In this document: positions 7,755 through 15,624 of the stretch, one piece after another
Layout: each line of letters starts with the position of its first letter
Position numbering within the stretch: the stretch's first letter is position 1
NCBI GenBank assembly: GCA_017437945.1
Contig: JAFRWP010000005.1
Span: 152,245 to 216,244 of the forward strand
Direction: 5' to 3'
DNA: 64,000 bases
DNA from: Candidatus Saccharimonadota bacterium
GTDB lineage: Bacteria; Patescibacteriota; Saccharimonadia; Saccharimonadales; Saccharimonadaceae
Program-made: the position numbers and the translations under genes
Notes under the pieces: model-generated
What the model saw: the letters and a program-made list of their open reading frames with translations, nothing else
Told to the model about the DNA's origin: nothing
Database searches by the model: none

Positions 7755-9893
7755 TTATTCGCTTTTGTAAACAATCATATTTTCTGGCTGAATGGCGCCA
7801 TAGAAGTGCATGCATTCGTGGTCGGGCTTTTTGGCATTGTCGACGTATTCTGTTTGACGGTCGAGGATACGCTCCTGGATTTGTTCGTTGGTATACTTCC
7901 CTTTTTCGATAATGTCGGAGATTTCGTCCTGTTTCAAAAAGAAGATATCGCGCGGATTATGGATAATACCCGCAGTCGTGAAGTTGTTGCCGATACGGAG
8001 ATAAATTGAACGCAAAATTGAGCAAAGGCGGACTTGTTTATAATATAAAGCGCGACGATTATCGATGAGATATCTAGTGGTTTCGAGCAGGTTTTTGATT
8101 TCTGTTCTTTGAATGTTGCGGAATTTATTAACAAACGACTCAAAGCTACTTGCTACCGGTTCATGCACGGCTGGTTTTTGAAGTGAGATGAGCTGGTTTT
8201 TGATTTCTAGAATCAGCGGGGCAGGATCTTCTTTGGCGGTGATAGCTTCAAGTTTTAATTCGTTTTTACCGAATGCGCCAAACTCATTTATGTAGCTGTT
8301 AATCTTCGAGAAGATTAGTAATGAATTGGTGTGTAATTTTTCGACGAGTGTAGAAACGGTTGAGTTTGTGAAGAGATTTACGAGGCGATCATCACGTTTG
8401 ATTTCTTTAATGATTTCGTGAAAAGCGTGGTCTTTGGTGGATTCGACAACTGAATTTGGCGAATACAAAATGGTATCGAGTTTTTTCTTTGGCTCAAATA
8501 TTTTGGCATTCTCGGATAAGTTCAGGAGGCGTTCATAATTGCGGTCGATTGTGCGATTGTCGGCGATTTGAGTGATAAAATCATTGAGCAGTTCGGCTTC
8601 TAGGTCGTGGCCGGTTTCTAGCAGCTGTATATTAGTATAACCCTTGAAGGTGGTGTTGATATATGGCCGCGTTAATTGCTCAAAATTTTCGTTCTCGATT
8701 TCTCTTTCAATCTTCAGGCGAGCTAGGGTTAATTGTTTCTTTTCGCGCATTATCTTGAGTTTTTTGATGATTTTTCTGGTCTCTCGCTGCTCATAAAGTG
8801 CGGTGACTTTATTCAAATCGAGTGGACGCATGTAGATGCGATTTTCGTAGAAGCAAATTGAATGACTAATATTGTCGACGGCTTTTCGAACCGTGTCGGC
8901 AGGTAGATTTTGCTTTTGCAGTACGGCGGTTTGCATATTCATGAAGGCGCTACGCGCAAGCGTGTAAGTTAGTGGCGTAGTAATACCTTTTATTCCGTCG
9001 CTTAGCATGGAGCTGTCTAGAATAGTGTGAGTTTTGTTTTTGTCGATATGTAGATAATCTGCCATCGGCCGAGTCTGCATAATGTAGATTTTGTCGTCTT
9101 TAACGATGAATTCAATGTCGTGTGCAACGCGCTGGTCGAAACTATTTTCGATGGTTTGGCCCATACGATAAAGTTTTGCGACTAAGTCTTTGCTGAGTAC
9201 GATTTTTTCGCGGATTAAATCAGTCTTAATATCGCCATTTTTGTCGATAATGACATCTATGCTATTATCCTCAGTGAAAGAATCGCGGTGGCTAATGCCA
9301 AGAGTGATGGTGATAAGCGTCTCATTGGCGTTATTGGTCTGAGGGTTAGTGGTAAAAATGATGCCAGAATAATCCGGATCGATCATTTTTTGAATAATGA
9401 TGGCGGTGCCAAAATAACGACTGAGTAATTGCTTTTTGTGGCGGTAAGACATAGCCTTTTCGGTAAAACATGACAGAATGCACTTCTTGAGATAAGTGAA
9501 TAGTTTATCGTTTTGTTTTACGAATAAATAAGTCTGATACATGCCGATGTATGGTTCGTTCAATTCGGCGTCAGTAATGCTAGTGCGAATGGCAAGTTTG
9601 TCCTCTGGCGAGAAATGTTTGTGGATAGCTGCAATGATTTTTCGTTTGGTGCTATCGGTAAAGTCGGTGCGTTCCAATATTTTGACGAAGCGCTGACGTT
9701 TGTCTTCGGAATAATCATTAATTAAATCGAAATATTCTTCGCGATGATCATAGATAAAATCATGGAAGCAGTCGGAACTGAGCGCAAACCATTCTGGGGT
9801 TTCGATGCCGATTTTCTGCAGATGGATTAGACTACAGGCTTTAATGCCTATTTGCTCTGACGCGGCTGGCTTATTGTTCTCATAGATGATCAT
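7755..9893 (-). CDS. PEP synthase/rifampin phosphotransferase-like protein lacking the swivelling histidine domain (712 aa)
   Basis: The N-terminal ~300 residues match the PPDK_N ATP-grasp fold, with IRTSITDAE, GTAIIIQKMIDPDYSGIIFTT-type and IYIMQTRPMADY stretches. The following ~400 residues, ending around LRIGNNFTTAGIIHNPRDIFFLKQDEI-type sequence, resemble the middle domain of RPH/PEP-synthase relatives. The expected C-terminal phosphohistidine swivel domain (GG-x-x-SH-x-A) is absent: the protein stops ~55 residues after that region. It may bind ATP without completing phosphotransfer, or need a separate partner. The start was chosen at MIIYENNK, 10 nt after a minus-strand TATAAT. Divergent from pgeF. 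Confidence 0.7.
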   Translation of the reverse strand: MIIYENNKPAASEQIGIKACSLIHLQKIGIETPEWFALSSDCFHDFIYDHREEYFDLINDYSEDKRQRFVKILERTDFTDSTKRKIIAAIHKHFSPEDKLAIRTSITDAELNEPYIGMYQTYLFVKQNDKLFTYLKKCILSCFTEKAMSYRHKKQLLSRYFGTAIIIQKMIDPDYSGIIFTTNPQTNNANETLITITLGISHRDSFTEDNSIDVIIDKNGDIKTDLIREKIVLSKDLVAKLYRMGQTIENSFDQRVAHDIEFIVKDDKIYIMQTRPMADYLHIDKNKTHTILDSSMLSDGIKGITTPLTYTLARSAFMNMQTAVLQKQNLPADTVRKAVDNISHSICFYENRIYMRPLDLNKVTALYEQRETRKIIKKLKIMREKKQLTLARLKIEREIENENFEQLTRPYINTTFKGYTNIQLLETGHDLEAELLNDFITQIADNRTIDRNYERLLNLSENAKIFEPKKKLDTILYSPNSVVESTKDHAFHEIIKEIKRDDRLVNLFTNSTVSTLVEKLHTNSLLIFSKINSYINEFGAFGKNELKLEAITAKEDPAPLILEIKNQLISLQKPAVHEPVASSFESFVNKFRNIQRTEIKNLLETTRYLIDNRRALYYKQVRLCSILRSIYLRIGNNFTTAGIIHNPRDIFFLKQDEISDIIEKGKYTNEQIQERILDRQTEYVDNAKKPDHECMHFYGAIQPENMIVYKSE

Positions 9894-9903
9894 GCTTATG
9901 TTT

Positions 9904-9920
9904 ATTATATACCGTATAAT
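9904..9920. promoter_or_regulatory. Back-to-back -10 boxes between the 7755 gene and pgeF
   Basis: ATTATA (9904-9909, minus-strand TATAAT) and TATAAT (9915-9920, plus strand) are separated by 5 bp. The plus box is 6 nt from the pgeF ATG. Two polymerases could not occupy both at once. Confidence 0.75.
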
Positions 9921-9926
9921 ATAGAT

Positions 9927-10694
9927 ATGGAATTGTCGAACAACGAAGTGCGCCATAAAAAGAATCTGGGCGTTGAGTATTTAGAGTTCACGGCTTTTGA
10001 CGCTTATCCGAATATTTTGGCAGATTTTGCGATTCGCGGACAAGCAAATTTGGATTATAACTGGTCGGAAAATAACGGAAATTATATTAAACTCGCGATG
10101 GCGCTCGGAATCGATTATGACGGAATAGTAAAAGCGCCTGAACAAGTTCATGGTGACGAAGCGGCGCGCGTGAATAGTATTATGGATACGCCGAATCGAG
10201 TTGATGCCTTGATGACGAATGTGTCAGGTATTAGTTTGGTGATGCGGGTGGCGGACTGTATTGCAGTGTTGGTTTATGACCCCGTTAATAATGCGGTTGC
10301 CAATATCCATTCCGGATGGCGCGGGACGCTACTGAGGATTGCGCCAAAGACGATTCGTCGAATGGCTGACGAATATGGCACGAAGTCAGAAGATGTTGTA
10401 GTTGCGCTCTGCCCTAGTATTGGTCCGGATCATTTTGAGGTGACGGAAGATGTGCGAGCTCAATTTGAGGCGGAATTTGGCTTGAGTCACATCACACAAA
10501 GTGATGAAATGCATTATTTGATCGATGCGCCAGCTTGTCTAACGGATTCTCTGATAGAAATCGGCGTACAGCCACAAAATATTCATTCTTCTGGCCTATG
10601 TACGGTTTGCCACAATAATCTAATTCACTCTTATCGGGCAAATACTGACGACGAAAAGACGTGCCGCAACGCTTCAATTATTTGTATAATGTAA
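9927..10694 (+). CDS. pgeF: Polyphenol oxidase/YfiH family (PgeF) purine nucleoside phosphorylase-like protein
   Basis: This 255-residue protein has the family's metal-site motifs: QVHGD (~74), VADCIAVLV (~110) and HSGWRG (~130). The closing CTVC...HSYR region is also present. Members of this family (formerly called laccases) act on purine nucleosides or edit peptidoglycan precursors (PgeF). Length is normal. The TATAAT box lies exactly 6 nt before the ATG, predicting a leaderless mRNA. The next gene's promoter is embedded in this gene's last codons. Confidence 0.88.
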   Translation: MELSNNEVRHKKNLGVEYLEFTAFDAYPNILADFAIRGQANLDYNWSENNGNYIKLAMALGIDYDGIVKAPEQVHGDEAARVNSIMDTPNRVDALMTNVSGISLVMRVADCIAVLVYDPVNNAVANIHSGWRGTLLRIAPKTIRRMADEYGTKSEDVVVALCPSIGPDHFEVTEDVRAQFEAEFGLSHITQSDEMHYLIDAPACLTDSLIEIGVQPQNIHSSGLCTVCHNNLIHSYRANTDDEKTCRNASIICIM

Positions 10695-10698
10695 ATAT

Positions 10699-11232
10699 AT
10701 GGCGAAGCCCTCAAAGTTAAGTGTTAGTTTGATTGGCGTGGTACTCGCCGGTCTCGTAATGATTATTTTTAGTCACGTATTAATAGGAAACGTAGATAAT
10801 ATGACGAAAAAGGATACAAATAATAAAACTAAAAAAGAAGAGTCGTCAGGACAGGTCGTGACGCCGGCCCATGAAGCAATCAGTATGATTATGATGCGGG
10901 TGGGTGATAAAGAGTTTCCGATTATTCTGGCGCGCAATGATGCGTCGCAGGAGTTTGCGGAGGCATTGCCTTTTGAGCTCGAGATGAATGAGTTAAATGG
11001 TAATGAAAAATATTATACTGGTCGCGATAAATTCCAGGCTATCGAAGAATATCAGCCTGGCCAGATAAAGGCTGGTGATTTAATGCTCTACGGTGACGAT
11101 ACGGTAGTGTTGTTCTACAAGACTTTTAATTCAGAATATAGCTATACGCGTCTTGGATGGGTTCAGAATGCATACGAACTCGCCGAAGTGCTCGGCGATG
11201 GCGACGTGACAATAGATTTTACAAAACAATAA
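10699..11232 (+). CDS. Membrane-anchored cyclophilin-like fold protein (177 aa)
   Basis: An N-terminal hydrophobic segment (~8-30) is followed by a Lys/Thr-rich linker. The ~120-residue domain that follows carries the cyclophilin-like (Cyclophil_like) pattern: a beta-rich ISMIMMRVGDKEF start, LPFELEMNEL, then GDLMLYGDDTVVLFYKTF. In other bacteria this domain is often found beside flavodoxins, and here a flavodoxin gene follows after 10 nt. TATAAT (10685-10690) is 8 nt before the ATG. The precise function of this small domain is not established. Confidence 0.75.
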   Translation: MAKPSKLSVSLIGVVLAGLVMIIFSHVLIGNVDNMTKKDTNNKTKKEESSGQVVTPAHEAISMIMMRVGDKEFPIILARNDASQEFAEALPFELEMNELNGNEKYYTGRDKFQAIEEYQPGQIKAGDLMLYGDDTVVLFYKTFNSEYSYTRLGWVQNAYELAEVLGDGDVTIDFTKQ

Positions 11233-11242
11233 GGAGGTAAAA

Positions 11243-11737
11243 ATGGGAAAAGTATTAGTTTGCTACTTTTCACAATCTGGTAATACGGAGGCGTTCGCCA
11301 AGAATATTGCCGCAAAGCTACAAGAGGATGGGCGCGAGTTCGATATGTTTAAGATTGAGCCGACTATACCATATCCGGATGATTATGATATGTGCTTAGC
11401 TAAGGCAATGGAAGATCGCGCGATGCAGGAGCGCCCAGAATATAATGGCGACGTTGATGTTTCGCAGTACGAAACAATTTTCTTTGGTTATCCGATTTGG
11501 TGTAGCGACTTCCCGATGATTGTCTACAACTTCCTTGAAAAACACAGCTTCACGGGCATTAAGTTTTATCCTTTCTGCACGCATGGTGGTTCTGGCGAGG
11601 CCGGTACATTTACGGCCATCGGCAACCTAGCGGTTGGCGCATTGCGTAAAGAAGGTCTGGCGATCGAAGGCAAACTTGCTACGCAAGACGGTGGCAAGAA
11701 GCAAGCCGATTACTGGGTCGGACAAGCGGAAATCTAA
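11243..11737 (+). CDS. Flavodoxin family protein
   Basis: A 164-residue flavodoxin. The phosphate-binding loop SQSGNTEAFA follows the first beta strand (residues ~10-19), with FFGYPIWCSDFPM and CTHGGSGEAG for the FMN rings. This is the short flavodoxin_4-type architecture. A strong AAGGAGGT site precedes the ATG, and the gene is probably co-transcribed with the cyclophilin-like protein. It would carry electrons via FMN in the cytoplasm. Ends at a strong bidirectional terminator. Confidence 0.92.
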   Translation: MGKVLVCYFSQSGNTEAFAKNIAAKLQEDGREFDMFKIEPTIPYPDDYDMCLAKAMEDRAMQERPEYNGDVDVSQYETIFFGYPIWCSDFPMIVYNFLEKHSFTGIKFYPFCTHGGSGEAGTFTAIGNLAVGALRKEGLAIEGKLATQDGGKKQADYWVGQAEI

Positions 11738-11740
11738 TTA

Positions 11741-11771
11741 AAAAAGCCTCGGCGATAAACCGAGGCTTTTT
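11741..11771. terminator. Bidirectional terminator between flavodoxin and the DUF308 gene
   Basis: AAAAAGCCTCGG (11741-11752) and CCGAGGCTTTTT (11760-11771) form a perfect 12-bp stem with a 7-nt loop. T-tracts result in both directions, serving the two convergent genes. Confidence 0.93.
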
Positions 11772-11782
11772 GATGCGATTAA

Positions 11783-12403
11783 TTATTTCTTCGCGCGGGC
11801 GAATGAAATATGCCCGGTCATGTTCGAAATGGCGAAGATGACGATAAATACGCCGATGACTTGCATGAAAATATCTGTGATGAAAATCTTACCAATAATC
11901 ATGAGAGTGCCAGCGAGGATGCCAATGATTGCCATATAGAGCGGTAGTTGGTATTTGCTACTGGATTTTTTCAGTTTTAGTGAGTCCTGAAGACGCATGA
12001 GGCTGATAATGATAATGAATGTACCCACAATGAAAGACAACGCTTCTTTAATGAAACCAGTATTAACGCAAAGAAAGACGCCAGCAATAATCATTGCAAT
12101 GCCGGTAACGAGGTTCATAATGTGTTTTTCGCCAGCCTTGGCGCGATAGTAGTCAATAAAGTTATAGAGAGCGTAAAGGATGAATAATGAGCCAATAGCA
12201 ATGGAAATCGCGTTGGTGACTTTATCGGCCCAAACAATCAAGCAGACGCCCAATGCGAATAAAATAAAATCAACAATAATCGGTGCAAAGAAATCATTGA
12301 AATGACGTTTGTCGGCAGCCTTTTTGCGGGCCTGTTCGCCATCATTATCTTTGACAATTTCGGCCTCAATTAGGCCCTTCTCCTCATTTTCACTCTCACT
12401 CAT
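11783..12403 (-). CDS. DUF308/HdeD-like membrane protein (206 aa)
   Basis: A ~35-residue acidic/basic cytoplasmic N-terminus is followed by six hydrophobic segments in pairs (for example FILFALGVCLIVWADK, IAIGSLFILYALYNF, MNLVTGIAMIIAGVFLC). This repeated two-helix pattern is typical of the DUF308 acid-resistance membrane family. TAGAAT lies 6 nt before the ATG, so the mRNA is probably leaderless. Role unknown in this lineage. Confidence 0.75.
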   Translation of the reverse strand: MSESENEEKGLIEAEIVKDNDGEQARKKAADKRHFNDFFAPIIVDFILFALGVCLIVWADKVTNAISIAIGSLFILYALYNFIDYYRAKAGEKHIMNLVTGIAMIIAGVFLCVNTGFIKEALSFIVGTFIIIISLMRLQDSLKLKKSSSKYQLPLYMAIIGILAGTLMIIGKIFITDIFMQVIGVFIVIFAISNMTGHISFARAKK

Positions 12404-12425
12404 ATTTCTATTCTACCCTATTTTA

Positions 12426-13364
12426 TTAAAGCATTCCTTTTTTCTTTAACAATGCGGCAACTGCAATTGTTAGCAAAACCGAAACCAGGCCAATTATCCA
12501 CCAGGCGGCGTGATTGGTGCCAACTTCGCCAAACCAGACGTTCATGCCCAGGAAGGAAGAAATTATGGTCGGAATTGATAGCGCAATAGTTACGCCGGCC
12601 AAGAAGCGCATGGTGTAGTCGAGATTATTAGAAATAACGTTAGCGTAAGTATCAGTAATGCTTGAGAGAATTTTGCGATAGAGTGTAGCCATATCAATAG
12701 CCTGGCTATATTCAATGATGGCGTCTTTGATGAGTCTATCGTCGCCTTCGTAGAGCTGAACGGTACTGCCGTTATTGAGGCGTTCGAGTACTTTGCTGTT
12801 TTCGGTTAGAGAGGCGATAAAATAAACGAGGGTTTTTTCGGTGCCAAGCAAATCAATTAGATCTTCGTTTTTGGTGGACTTTTTAAGCACCTCTTCTTTG
12901 TGGTCGATATCGCGATAAATTTCGTTTAGTGCTTTGAGGTAGGCGGCGGCGGTAGCGTTAAGAACCTGAATTAGGAAACGGCTCTTTTTGGATGTGCGGA
13001 AATCTTTAGCTTCGCCTTGGCGGAATTGGTTTAGTAGGGGGATGCTTTTTGGAGCAACCGTGATAACGTAGTTATTCTCCATGATAATAATACCAAGCGG
13101 ATAGGTGATGTATTCCCTTTCCTGGTTATCAAAAACTGGAGCGTCAATAACGACAAGGTTGGCGCCTTTTTCGGACTCAATGCGTGGAAGCTCGTCGCTA
13201 TCGAGCATCTTACGAATGAGACCAGGTTCAACGTGTGTCGTATCTACGACGTGTTGAATTTCCGCTTCGGATGGTTCCGATAAGTCAATCCAGCAGTCCG
13301 GCACGATCTCGGATATTTCTTCGAGCCGCTGCTCTTTCGTGTTAGTCTTAAAACATTTTAACAT
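12426..13364 (-). CDS. corA: CorA-family magnesium/divalent cation transporter
   Basis: A 312-residue protein with the CorA layout. It has an N-terminal alpha/beta cytoplasmic domain, a long helix, and two C-terminal membrane helices with the family's signature GMN in FLGMNVWFG. Length and topology are normal for the ZntB/CorA superfamily. Its start overlaps the end of the DUF362 gene by 17 nt, so the two are co-transcribed. It should assemble as a pentameric channel. Ion preference cannot be read from sequence. Confidence 0.93.
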   Translation of the reverse strand: MLKCFKTNTKEQRLEEISEIVPDCWIDLSEPSEAEIQHVVDTTHVEPGLIRKMLDSDELPRIESEKGANLVVIDAPVFDNQEREYITYPLGIIIMENNYVITVAPKSIPLLNQFRQGEAKDFRTSKKSRFLIQVLNATAAAYLKALNEIYRDIDHKEEVLKKSTKNEDLIDLLGTEKTLVYFIASLTENSKVLERLNNGSTVQLYEGDDRLIKDAIIEYSQAIDMATLYRKILSSITDTYANVISNNLDYTMRFLAGVTIALSIPTIISSFLGMNVWFGEVGTNHAAWWIIGLVSVLLTIAVAALLKKKGML

Positions 13365-14352
13365 CGTCAGCCTTTTGGATTAGCCCTTCACCAAACTGCT
13401 CGTGGTCATCTAGTTCTTTAACTTCTTGTTGTTCTGCGTCGCCTTTATGGATGGTTTTGTTGTTGTCGATGTCGACTAATTCGTAATCACGGGAGCCAAG
13501 GCCAATTTCTTCGGCGTATTCGGTAATATGGCGGCCTAATTGGGCATCAATGCGCTCTTTGAGATGCTGAGCGCCTGGATCCTGAGAGCACCAGATGAGA
13601 TCGAGGATGGCTTGATCGAGAGCAACCGGGTCGGATGAACCTAGGATGCCAATATCACGCATGACTGGTGCGCCTTGGTTTTTATCGCAGTCACAGTCGA
13701 GCGAAATGGCGTTCATGACGGAAATATAGAGAATATCTTTTTCGCGTTCGCGGATGTGGTCCGATACAGCCTTAGCGGCTTCGGCCATACATTCGATAAA
13801 ATCGCGCTGGTCGTATTTCTTCAGCCAGAGGAAAGTTGGGCTGGTGGTTTGGCCGCAGGAATGAATATAAGCTTTACCGTTACGGCTAGCAAAACCGATG
13901 GCTTGGTTTTTGAGTGCTGCCCCGAAACCGGCCAAAATGTGGCCTTTAGCGTGCGATAAGTTTAGATAGGAAGAATAATTGTCGAAATGTGAACCGATTA
14001 TATCGAATTTGAGATGTTTACCAACATTAATTGGAATCTTTACTTCACCTTCAGAATCGAGAATATCGACTTTGGCATATTTAGTGAAACCGTGCTCTTC
14101 TGCCACTTTGAGATGTTCTGATGTCTTTGTGCGGGCGCCGCGGTAAGCGGTGTTACATTCAACGATTGTACCATTGAGGGACTTTACGAGTGGACCAATT
14201 AGGTCGGCCTTGAGATAGCCTTTTGAACCGCGTTCGCCGGTAGAAACTTTGACAGCAACTTTGCCATCTAGCTCGATGCCGAGATTCTTATAGACGGTAA
14301 TTAAACCATCTGGGGTAATTTTCCTAGTGAAGTAAACTTTAGCACGTTCCAT
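13348..14352 (-). CDS. DUF362 domain protein (putative Fe-S-related, 334 aa)
   Basis: The DUF362 pattern runs through the protein: VAVKVSTGERGSKGYL near the start, KGHILAGFGAALKN in the middle, then CDCDKNQGAPVMRDIGIL and SSDPVALDQAILDLI. Relatives are often annotated as iron-sulfur proteins; here the visible cysteine pair is CDC. I start at MERAKVYF because TATTAT is placed 6 nt before it, rather than an ATG ~63 nt upstream. Co-transcribed with corA. The biochemical role is not established. Confidence 0.8.
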   Translation of the reverse strand: MERAKVYFTRKITPDGLITVYKNLGIELDGKVAVKVSTGERGSKGYLKADLIGPLVKSLNGTIVECNTAYRGARTKTSEHLKVAEEHGFTKYAKVDILDSEGEVKIPINVGKHLKFDIIGSHFDNYSSYLNLSHAKGHILAGFGAALKNQAIGFASRNGKAYIHSCGQTTSPTFLWLKKYDQRDFIECMAEAAKAVSDHIREREKDILYISVMNAISLDCDCDKNQGAPVMRDIGILGSSDPVALDQAILDLIWCSQDPGAQHLKERIDAQLGRHITEYAEEIGLGSRDYELVDIDNNKTIHKGDAEQQEVKELDDHEQFGEGLIQKADDVKMF

Positions 14353-14371
14353 AGTACCATAATACAATATT

Positions 14372-14400
14372 TTGCTTTCTAGGGGAATAAGAGATAAAAT
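14372..14400 (+). promoter_or_regulatory. Sigma70 promoter of the 14481 orphan gene
   Basis: TTGCTT (14372-14377), a 17-bp spacer and TAAAAT (14395-14400). The ~74-nt leader contains CCCCCA/TGGGGG (6 bp) and GTTC/GAAC helices before the AAAGGGG ribosome site. Confidence 0.75.
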
Positions 14401-14480
14401 GGATTTATCCCCCAAATCTTTTCTGGGGGTAGTTCATTCACAGTTTTGGAACTCGAAAAAATATGAAAGGGGTACTAATC

Positions 14481-15398
14481 ATGACATGTGATGAAGAATC
14501 CAAGATCATTAGCACCATTGACAAGGTATTCGAGGATTACAGCGGCGCGCCTTTCGTGATTGAATCCGATGAGATGATTGTCTCTTGGGAACTGGCCGTG
14601 GTTGGCGATACAATGTATGCCAGGCGCTATTTTGTCTGCCGCGACGGTGATGACGAAGACGGCTATGGCGGTAATGGCGACGACGGCTTTGAGTACTACG
14701 AGCTGCCCTACCGGTCTGAGAACAGCGGCTACGAAGCCAGAATGGCTCGTCGGTGGCTGTATGAGCTGATTCTGGATGATTGCATGCTGTGTTATGCGGA
14801 CGATCTTTACTGCGGCTCTGCCTGCAAGCTTCTTGCCATTTTGACTGGCGAGAGTGATGGTGATGACAACGGCCTATCCTGGCTGCTGAACCTTTTTGTG
14901 AAGCAGCGGGTTGAGTTTCTTCAGGATCTGTTTTTCCAGTTTGGCACATGGGTGGAGTCCGGTTTTATCGTGATTGATTCCCAGGAATACAATGACGACT
15001 GGCGTGATCAGGATGATGAAGAAGTCGCAGCAAACCGGAAGGCGCATTTAGTTCGGAGGGTGATCAAGCGTTGCAAGAATGACATCCTGGAAGTCAAGTA
15101 CGAAGACGATTCAATCAAAAGATGGACGCTTGTTGATGCTGGTGGCAAAATTTGGTATCGGTATGACGGTTTCGTCTATGATGACGACGATGAGCCGTTC
15201 TATACGGACGAATATGGCTGCGTCGACAAAGAAAATCCCGATGAAATGATGGCTCTGCGTGATATGATTTTCATTGCTTATAATTCTGGGACGATTGCCG
15301 ACGAATACATGGATGGAGATCCGTTGGGAATAGTCGGAATCGATCCGGAAGAGTTGAGTGATGATTGGGACGATGTTGATCTGGACGGCGGCAATTAA
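14481..15398 (+). CDS. Asp/Glu-rich orphan protein (~305 aa)
   Basis: I do not recognise this protein. It is strongly acidic, with Asp-rich runs near residues 60-75, 175-190 and at the C-terminus, and many Trp/Tyr. There is no membrane segment or signal peptide. The start at ATG 14481 is supported by AAAGGGG ~8 nt upstream; the in-frame ATG at 14463 overlaps that site. It has its own consensus promoter, a structured leader and its own terminator. Base use is G+C-rich relative to neighbours, as in the other orphan units. The acidic, soluble character would fit a nucleic-acid mimic or ion binder, but that is speculation. Confidence 0.7.
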   Translation: MTCDEESKIISTIDKVFEDYSGAPFVIESDEMIVSWELAVVGDTMYARRYFVCRDGDDEDGYGGNGDDGFEYYELPYRSENSGYEARMARRWLYELILDDCMLCYADDLYCGSACKLLAILTGESDGDDNGLSWLLNLFVKQRVEFLQDLFFQFGTWVESGFIVIDSQEYNDDWRDQDDEEVAANRKAHLVRRVIKRCKNDILEVKYEDDSIKRWTLVDAGGKIWYRYDGFVYDDDDEPFYTDEYGCVDKENPDEMMALRDMIFIAYNSGTIADEYMDGDPLGIVGIDPEELSDDWDDVDLDGGN

Positions 15399-15434
15399 TC
15401 GGAATTTCGAGTGGTAAAAACTGTATTATAATGG

Positions 15435-15460
15435 CCCGGCTTCCCCAAGCCGGGTTTTTC
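15435..15460 (+). terminator. Terminator of the 14481 gene
   Basis: CCCGGCTT (15435-15442), CCCC loop, AAGCCGGG (15447-15454), then TTTTTC. Confidence 0.9.
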
Positions 15461-15473
15461 TTATGTTTAAAAC

Positions 15474-15535
15474 TTGCATTTTTTCGCGAGCTGTGATATT
15501 ATAGTGTTCGGGTAAACCGCCCCCCCGGTTTACCC
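15474..15535 (+). promoter_or_regulatory. tRNA-Ala promoter and 5' leader hairpin
   Basis: TTGCAT (15474-15479), a 17-bp spacer and TATTAT (15497-15502) predict transcription from about 15509. The transcript would open directly into a perfect 9-bp hairpin, GGGTAAACC (15510-15518) with GGTTTACCC (15527-15535) and a C-rich loop. No T-run follows, so this is not a normal terminator. The tRNA begins 12 nt later. Confidence 0.75.
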
Positions 15536-15547
15536 TTTATTGATGAT

Positions 15548-15624
15548 GGGGCATTAGCTCAGTTGGCTAGAGCGCCTGCTTTGCAAGCAGGAGGTCAAGA
15601 GTTCGAGTCTCTTATGCTCCACCA
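15548..15624 (+). tRNA. tRNA-Ala (anticodon TGC)
   Basis: Acceptor GGGGCAT (15548-15554) pairs ATGCTCC (15614-15620), with discriminator A and encoded CCA (15622-15624). The anticodon loop TTTGCAA gives TGC. D and T arms are canonical. The 3' end of a serine recombinase gene on the other strand runs into this tRNA, so it is the probable integration site of the island at 15.6-21 kb. Confidence 0.95.

Noticed and set aside
14509..14949. Long Arg/His-rich minus-strand frame
   Set aside because: It is the antisense of the Asp-rich orphan gene: Asp codons read backwards give His/Arg/Ser.
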